NCBI RefSeq assembly: GCF_030272615.1
Contig: NC_081405.1
Coordinates: 310,945,235-311,009,234 of the forward strand
Direction of reading: 5' to 3'
Source of the DNA: Cryptomeria japonica
Taxonomy: Eukaryota > Streptophyta > Pinopsida > Cupressales > Cupressaceae
DNA length: 64,000 nucleotides
The notes below the pieces were generated by a model. It saw only the letters and a program-made list of their open reading frames with translations, had not been told where the DNA came from and made no database searches. Positions 57,990 through 64,000 of the stretch are shown here, one piece after another. Within the stretch, counting starts at the first letter, position 1. Each line of letters starts with the position of its first letter. Position numbers and translations under genes: made by a program.

Positions 57990-59205
57990 AGAGAGGGATG
58001 AGAGTGAGAGAAAGATACAAATTGAAAGAAGAAGAGATAAAGGGGGGAGATTGATAGAGAGGGAGGGGTAAAGAGATAGAGATAAAGATGAAGACAAAGA
58101 TTGAGGAGGAGAAGTGGAAGGAGAGGGAGAGATAAGGAGAGGGAGACAAGATAGAATAGATAAATATATAGAGTGAGAGAGAGGGCGAGAATGAGAGAGG
58201 GAGAGATAAAAAGATACATATAGAGATAGGAAGTGATATAGAGAGAGGTAGAGAGAGGGAGAAATATAGGGGTATAGAGAGACATATAGATAATTAGATA
58301 GAGATAGAGGAATAAATGGAAGGAGAAATATAGAGAAATAAACATAGAGAAATAAATATAGAGAAGTAAATAGATAGAGACATGGAAAGAAGAGATAGAG
58401 AGATATAAGGGAACAGGGAAAGGGAGATATGAAGAAAGATATATAAAGGGTGAGATAAATTGATAAAGAGATATATAGAGGGGGAAAGGGAGAGAGACAA
58501 TTGAAAGATATAGAAACAAAGAGAAGTATAGATGGACAAATAAAGATGGAAAGAGGGAAGATAGAGAAGGGGGAGAAATATAGGGAGATAAAGGGGAGAG
58601 AGAGCGGGAGAGAGAGATAAATAGAGGAGGAAGAAAAATAACATGAATGTGATAGAGAGAGATAGAGACAAGATGAGGAGAGAGGGATGGAGAGAAGAAG
58701 AGGGGGTAGGGAGGGAGTGATAGATCAATATATAGATGGAGAAGGAGAGAGGGATAAATTTAGATAGATGGTCATATAGAGATGGAGAGAATATGAGTAA
58801 GGGCGGATACATAGATAGGCAACTCAATAATAGATACCTCAGAGAGAGAGTGATATAGATAGAGGAAGATATAAATAGTTAGAGGGATAGGGAGAGAGGC
58901 TAATATAGATAGAAGGGGATATACAAAATCAGAGGGATAGGGGTAGAGAGAGAGATATAGAGTAAGAGAGATGGAGTGAATAAAAGAGAGAGGTAGAGAT
59001 AATGATATATATAGATGAAGGGGGAGAGGGAGAGGGAGAAATATGGAGATAAAGATAGAGGGAAATAGTGAGAAAGAAAAGAAATAAAGAGAGGTATAAA
59101 GGGATAGAAAGATAGAGATAGGGAGGGAGAAATAAGGATATTGTGTGTATATAAGTGAGAAATATGGAGGGAAAGATAGAGAGGGAGGGAGAAGAATATT
59201 TTTAA
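57990..59205. repeat. 1.2-kb purine-rich GA/GATA tract
   Basis: The plus strand is mainly G and A with T about every 6-10 bases: irregular GAGAGATA, GATAGAGA and AGGGAGA words. Period drifts between two and about ten. Long minus-strand frames rich in Ser/Leu/Tyr/Ile come from the pyrimidine strand and are not genes. Confidence 0.9.
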
Positions 59206-59283
59206 ACACACACATTAATATTTTTATGATGGAGTATCACAGGAAGAATCGCGTACGCGTTGTTTTTGATAGTTCTGATACTT
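59206..59283. other. Junction with CGCGTACGCG palindrome
   Basis: Contains the perfect palindrome CGCGTACGCG (59250-59259), whose core also appears in the motif arrays at 47.2 and 55.2 kb. Next to it, minus strand AAGTATCAGAAC (59283-59272) resembles a degraded initiator tRNA-Met primer site. Confidence 0.4.
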
Positions 59284-60815
59284 AATATAAGTACAAATCC
59301 AATAGCCAACAAGATGAGAGGGGAGGGGGTGAATCATACAAACTTAATCATCATAAAAACATCAGATTCAACCTCGGTAACATATATATCAATCATATAA
59401 CCAAAAAATGTCAAACATGCAAACTCAAAAGCATATGAACAATATAAACCTCATAACACCAGATTTAACGTGGAAACCCAAATAGGGAAAAACCACTATG
59501 GGATTTCGGACCCACTAAGAAATATACTCTTCTAGAGTATGCTCGGTTAAAAGCAAATCATGTTAAAGATTACAAACACATTGCTAGATGTGACCCGGTT
59601 AAGGGATTTCCCTCAGATCTGTTAGGATCTTCACTTTGTTAGAAGTGACCTTGTTAAAGGATTTCAAACACTCAATAAGAATGTCACCTTGCTAGAGGAT
59701 TTTACAAATAAGACTGTTAAGTCCACTCGGTTAAGAGATTTTCTGCTACTTCTCAAAATAACAGTAATAAAAATATGTCTGCAACTTCACATCTAAAAAT
59801 GCCAAAGTAGATTCTTATTTGCTGAATACAATCAATTCATAGGACTTATCTTGTCCCTCTATTGGGCTATATACTATGTTATCAAAACAGGTCTTCAAGC
59901 TTCTGTGCTCGGTAATCACTATGTAGCATCCCTGTGCATACACTTTCCCGCATACATTGTTTATCAACAGTTTCCTATTTATAAACAATCTTCTAACTGC
60001 TTAATCTTCTTGATCACATTTCCCATGATCAATCATAGCCATCAGATCTTCAATCTTGTCCAGGTTCAATGTATCCTTTGATCTGAAAACATTTTACCCC
60101 ACCTTGGAACTTGTATTTTCACCTTGGAACTTGTGTTAGGGTATTGCGGTTCAATCTGAGCTGTAGATCTTCCTACCGACCTTTCTTTACCATAGATTCT
60201 TTAACAATCTTCATACACGGCCTACCAATCATTTAGTTCACTCCATCTCATCAGCTTCCTTCATTAAATATCACATGTAAACATTTAATGCATTATGTTA
60301 TAGCTCGGTTGTAACTCGGTAAATACTAAACTTCACTTGGTAGACATTCTGCCTTCATTAACCGATAGCGATAACCTTAGGGTTTACCGACTAGGTTCCT
60401 TAGGGTTTGCCGACTAGGTTCTTTGCTCGGTAACATAGTATAGTATTAACCTTTCAAACAATAGCATATGTAGGATATCAAAACAATCTAAACATCATGA
60501 TCTCATCATTGTCTAACTTGGTAATAGTTGTTCATTGAATAACTTATCCCCTTATTCATCATATTCTTTCTGTGTCTTTTACCGACATCTTTATACTCAT
60601 CAAATCATACTTCTTAAGATATGGCAACATCATACTGAATTAGAAAATCAATTTCTTGACATCAATGACAAAATAATAATATTAAGATAGTAATCATCCT
60701 TAATCAGTTATATCCATAGTCATCAACAACCTTCTCAATATCCTTATTGAAATGCCAACAATCTCTCATTGTAATTGGAATGCCAACCTTCTTCTTGTTT
60801 GTTATAATGCCAACA
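59284..60815 (-). repeat. Copia LTR on the minus strand
   Basis: Starts TGTTGGCATT (complement of 60806-60815) directly after a polypurine tract and ends near 59284. It shares AGGGAAAAACCAC (near 59488), TTGTCATTGATG (60662-60673) and GTTAGGA / GGTTAAG words with the LTR at 1236-2429. The polypurine tract says it is a 3' LTR, but a degraded primer-site-like sequence at its other end would fit a 5' LTR; see findings. Confidence 0.7.
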
Positions 60816-60829
60816 ATCTCCCCCTTTGG
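60816..60829 (-). promoter_or_regulatory. Polypurine tract of Copia element
   Basis: On the minus strand CCAAAGGGGGAGAT precedes TGTTGGCATT, the typical polypurine tract/LTR join of plant Copia elements. Confidence 0.75.
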
Positions 60830-61058
60830 CATTGATGGCAAAACCAATTGATTTGACTTTATTGAGTCGGATTCAGATTGCTGTGAAATTCTGAAATGCT
60901 GAAATGCTCTCCCCCATACATTAGACTTCTCCTGTTTTCTCAGTCTTCTTTCTTGATAGGTCTTCTCCCCTATATTGTTCTGATAGGTCTTCTCCCTTAT
61001 ATTGGTCTTCTCCCCCTTTGACAACAATTCCAAAAAGTAAAGAACTAAAACATAGTTG
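60830..61058 (-). pseudogene. Internal 3' remnant of Copia element
   Basis: The last ~230 bp of internal sequence, read leftwards. It is open (61066-60704 across the LTR join), with a short repeat (IREKTYQNN, IGEKTYQER) reflecting GAGAAGACCTATCA copies. It has no RNase H motif. The element is cut at 61058 by the insertion of E3. Confidence 0.5.
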
Positions 61059-61482
61059 TGTAGCATCCTAAAATTGCGACACTTGCAATTTCGACTGCAT
61101 TTCGGTCTTCACGATGGCGACGCAACACGCAACCTGAATGGAGACCCTGAAACTTGCTCACGACACTGAAAACTACATTTTCCAAGCACCCTGGCCTGAA
61201 CCTCCTTGCACCCTGCTGTCCCGGGAGGTGGAACCAGAGCGCCCAGCGCCCTGGTCCCCAGGACCATGGCGCCCAGCGCCCTGGTCCCTGGGTCCTATTT
61301 TGGGCCCGGTCTCCTAAGGGGTCTCGGGTCTTTTTGTTTGCAAATTGGAAATTAACTTTCCTGGTCAGCCTAAGGTCGGGAAAATCAGTCTATCAGCCCT
61401 AAATGACAAGTATATAAACTACATTTTTCTCTCTCATTTGGGGAGAACAAATACATGATGAAAAAGGCGTGGAAACTATACT

Positions 61483-61522
61483 CAAGCATTCAAGCATTCA
61501 AGCATTCAAGCATTCAAGCATT
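61483..61522 (+). repeat. (CAAGCATT)5 microsatellite
   Basis: Five perfect 8-bp copies within the presumed transcribed part of the E3 LTR. Confidence 0.98.
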
Positions 61523-61605
61523 CCTTCTAAGTCTCCATTCAAGGCTAAGTGTTGCATTCAAGACAAGGATTCAACCATTGAAGAGGAGATCACATACTAC
61601 ATGCT

Positions 61606-61647
61606 ACAACATACAACATACAACATACAACATACAACATACAACAT
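61606..61647 (+). repeat. (ACAACAT)6 microsatellite
   Basis: Six perfect 7-bp copies, 84 bp after the CAAGCATT run. Confidence 0.98.
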
Positions 61648-62318
61648 CTAAACCTTCGCACATAAGGATACAAACATCCTTAGAACAAGGTATTAGTACT
61701 TGTTTTACATACATTTACATTTACAGCACTTGCTCATTTCTTGGTTAATTCCAAAACCGGGGTTTGACCTAAAGGCAAACCCCTAATCCCTAACCCCCCA
61801 ATCGTCTTCGCTTTTCTGTGTGTAGGTTGCAGGTACGCGGCTGAAATTGAAGGTCTGGAATCCTTGTGCAGAGACGAACAGATCCCCCTTCGTTTCGCGG
61901 ATTTTTCGGAGGACCGTGGCGCCGGGCGCCATCGTCCCGACAACTTTTGCTCAAATTTGCAGGACAGCGCCGTATCGACATTTTACTGCTAATTCCAGGT
62001 CCGTAGCTTCATACTGTATTCCTATCTCAATTTATAAGCGAATCTTTATCACTTTCTATGCATGCTTAGCTTAATTCTCCTATCAACATTCTTTACAAAA
62101 GAGGGTAGCCTTGCTTTCCTAACCCTTGAAATTCATTTAGCATCCAATCTTACATTGTGTGGGATTGGATCTTATGAGTTTCAACCCCTCTTTTGAATGT
62201 AAAGTCTCTCCCCTAAGTGAAAAACCATCGAATCCTAGCGAACCTCCCTTCTCTCTCCTCGGAGTCGGAAGAGGGGAGAGCAACTAGGGTTCGATCGCGA
62301 TTTTTCCGCTTTACATTT

Positions 62319-62337
62319 TGGTGAACCCGACGTGAAC
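62319..62337 (+). promoter_or_regulatory. Primer binding site of E3
   Basis: TGGTGAACCCGACGTGAAC, 3 bp after the LTR end. The longest and cleanest of the three related sites; use it to identify the tRNA. Confidence 0.8.
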
Positions 62338-63494
62338 ATCCTTTCTGATTTTTCATGCTTAGATCTGAAAAAAAAAAAATTGATTACATTTCCATGTTTG
62401 ATCTTTTGCAAAATTTTAGAGGTGATTGCATTAAAAACCCTAAATTTTCTTTTTAGTAATTGAACCTGCGAAATGTCTAAATGTTAATGCCTGTTTCAGA
62501 TCTGCCCTTCTATTACAAATTTTTAATTCATATTTGTGCTTTAATTCTGAAAATTAAGTGGTTAAGTGTCAAAACCCTAATTTTTGAAACCCTCTTGATT
62601 CAACCTTTGTCCGACAATTTCACTGATCAAAACATCTCCAAATCAGCTGTAACTTTTGATTACGCAATAAAATCACAACATCTTTCATCCCTGAAAATTT
62701 GGAAAAAAGTTGCGAGGACCGTGGCGCCGAGCGCCATCGTCCCCGACATTTTTTCCGAAATTTCGGGAGCGAGATCTTACTGTGTTTTTCTGCTAAAATT
62801 CAGAATTTTGGCTGATTTTATCAATTATAACACCTTCAAAATTACAGTCAAAGTTGGTCTTGTGATTGCTTGGATTAAGGCTTCTAAACATTTAAAAATC
62901 ATTGAAATTGAAATTTTGTGTCAAAATTGTGTTCTTACTGTCCTAAATCTGAAAAGTGTGTTATCATTCATTAAAAATTTCAGTGCTTTATTCAAATTCT
63001 TGCATTTTGTGACTTTTGAAATTAAGTGCTTAATTACAACAACTTTGATTTCCGCTTTCAAAATTGAATTTTGCGTGAAATTGAGTCAATTTTCAAAATT
63101 CAAAATTTGCATTGCTCTTGACATTCCCTCTAAAATCATAAAATTCAAAATTTCAAGTTTCCCTCTCTTTTTCAAAATTCAAATTTTGCATTTTTCGACA
63201 ATCTTGGTAGGGTTCAAATTCAAGGTTACAACTTTAATTTGGCCTATCTACAGATCGTAAAATCACTCAATTTTTTCAGATTAGCTCTAAAATCATCATA
63301 CCTTTCATCCCTGCAAATTTCAAAAAAAGTTGCAAGGACCGTGTTGCACTCCGGGCGCCACGGTCCCGGGCATTTTTTTTCGAAATTTCGGGAGACTGTT
63401 GTGATTGCATTTAACAGCTTAAATCCAAAAGATTGGCTGATTTTACTGAAAATTGCTACCTCTAAAATCAAAATTTTCTCTCCTTCTCTAGTGC
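62338..63494 (+). other. E3 leader with two palindromic modules
   Basis: AT-rich leader between primer site and gag. Two ~150-bp related blocks (about 62680-62830 and 63285-63450) share CCTTTCATCCCTG-type words, AAAAAGTTGC, the GC-rich palindrome (62716-62742; 63336-63367), CGAAATTTCGGGAG and GATTGGCTGATTTTA-type words. A 259-codon frame (62481-63260) crosses the first block; its translation is biased to Lys/Ile/Phe/Leu and lacks motifs, so I do not call it a gene. Confidence 0.7.
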
Positions 63495-64000
63495 ATGAGT
63501 TTTACAACAATAAGCCCTACTTACACTATTCCCGTTAGACGAAGCCGTAGAATTAAGTCTTTCCGAGGTTTAACTACTGAGGAGATGGAACCTAATTTGA
63601 ATAGCCTTTTTAACGAGGACATGGGTAATTCCTCTAATCCTCCTAATGATGAAGAAGCTCTCCATGAGGTTTCTGAAGAACAACTTTCGAAATTGGATAA
63701 CCAATTTGACGATTTTCGACAATGGATGTCTCAAGAATACCCTGATAGTCAAGCTCTTCCTTTAATTGAGGGTCTAAAACGTATGCTTCAAAGTGATAAG
63801 AATGGAATTGATATTTTGCGTGGTATTGCACACATTGTGGATTCGAATGTGATGCCTATGAAAAGTTGTGCTGAAAATTTAGGTTATACACAACCTCCTA
63901 CTCAAGTCAATCATTCTATTCCTTTGACAACTCCTATTGCTAGTATACCTACCTTTACATCAAACATAATGGCTACTTCTATACAAGATATTCCCCCTGT
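63495..64000 (+). CDS. E3 gag, N-terminal 168 residues, open to the window edge
   Basis: N-terminal part of the E3 capsid precursor. Start ATG at 63495 is chosen because MSFTTISPTYTIPVRRSRR aligns with the E1 start MSFMTFIPT at 9750. After a basic stretch comes an acidic region (about residues 32-62) and a helical part (QLSKLDNQFDDFRQWMSQEY). HIVDSNVMPMKSC and NIMATSIQDIPP then match HIVNDNIMSMKSC and PIMAKSIQNVNP in E1. There are no stops, unlike the E1 and E2 copies. The capsid domain proper should lie beyond the edge. Confidence 0.75.
   Translation, partial: MSFTTISPTYTIPVRRSRRIKSFRGLTTEEMEPNLNSLFNEDMGNSSNPPNDEEALHEVSEEQLSKLDNQFDDFRQWMSQEYPDSQALPLIEGLKRMLQSDKNGIDILRGIAHIVDSNVMPMKSCAENLGYTQPPTQVNHSIPLTTPIASIPTFTSNIMATSIQDIPP

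Larger units (their letters stand above)
61059..62315 (+). repeat. 5' LTR of E3
   Basis: TGTAGCATCCTAAAATTG to GCTTTACA, 1,257 bp. Palindromic modules lie at 61232-61257, 61261-61287 and 61911-61938. A TATA-like AAGTATATAAAC is at about 61409-61420. Two microsatellites lie inside: five perfect CAAGCATT copies (61483-61522) and six perfect ACAACAT copies (61606-61647). Confidence 0.85.
61059..64000 (+). mobile_element. E3: Gypsy/Tat-like element with open gag, runs off the window
   Basis: Relative of E1 and E2: 5' LTR, primer site, a 1.2-kb leader and an open gag. It inserted into the Copia element to its left. It is the least decayed element here; whether it has a reverse transcriptase lies outside the window. 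Confidence 0.8.

Noticed and set aside
57916-59215. Several overlapping 77-178 codon minus-strand frames that look like membrane proteins
   Set aside because: They come from a pyrimidine-rich strand; all three frames are open in turn and composition follows the repeat.
62481-63260. 259-codon plus-strand frame in the E3 leader
   Set aside because: AT-rich Lys/Ile/Phe/Leu-biased translation, no motif, and it crosses a repeated palindromic module; the real gag start is downstream.

Overview
This window looks like nuclear intergenic DNA from a large-genome seed plant, probably a gymnosperm. That is inferred from nested LTR retrotransposons of the Copia, Tat and chromovirus types, initiator-tRNA-Met primer sites, a plant mobile domain, a tRNA-derived SINE and very long simple repeats. 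I see no bacterial, organellar or ordinary housekeeping gene. Nearly every recognisable reading frame belongs to a transposable element and most are broken. The one clearly open frame of element origin is the start of a gag gene at the right edge (63495 to the end).

Layout: (1) 1-2429, the 5' end of a Copia element on the minus strand (gag with coiled coil and zinc knuckles, primer site, 5' LTR). (2) 2430-8282, mostly unassigned, with a cluster of about 20 GATAAG-type motifs (5030-5985) and a LINE RNase H remnant (7690-8186). (3) 8283-28430, a complete old non-autonomous Gypsy/Tat-like element (E1: LTRs, gag and protease, no reverse transcriptase) bounded by ATTGG target duplications. Its 3' LTR is split by a 13-kb minus-strand Tat-type Gypsy (N1), which carries an oppositely oriented, intron-containing plant-mobile-domain (PMD) pseudogene and a pol with two RNase H regions. 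(4) 30483-38839, a related element (E2) lacking its 3' end and containing three solo LTRs, all in the same orientation. (5) 38840-40747, a truncated Copia element on the plus strand. (6) 40748-47085, a decayed chromodomain Gypsy (N2) on the minus strand.

(7) 47086-55307, a puzzling segment: flanking arrays of a GTACG-centred motif, a right end resembling a CACTA terminus, a many-exon gene of unknown function interrupted by a solo LTR, a 358-bp tandem array and a small basic ORF. I propose a decayed CACTA-like DNA transposon, which is inference. (8) 55308-59283, simple and short tandem repeats, a 577-bp SINE with poly(A) and target duplication, and a 1.2-kb purine-rich tract. (9) 59284-61058, a Copia 3' end on the minus strand, cut by (10) 61059-64000, a further element of the E1/E2 kind (E3), whose gag is still open.

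The most interesting cross-cutting signal is a short palindromic module (GGACC..GGCGCC..GGCGCC..GGTCC and variants). It recurs at least eleven times in the LTRs and leader of E2, E3 and the solo LTR at 48.2-49.8 kb, in the same orientation relative to the element wherever its flanks can be read. It looks like a conserved RNA hairpin, possibly for dimerisation or packaging.
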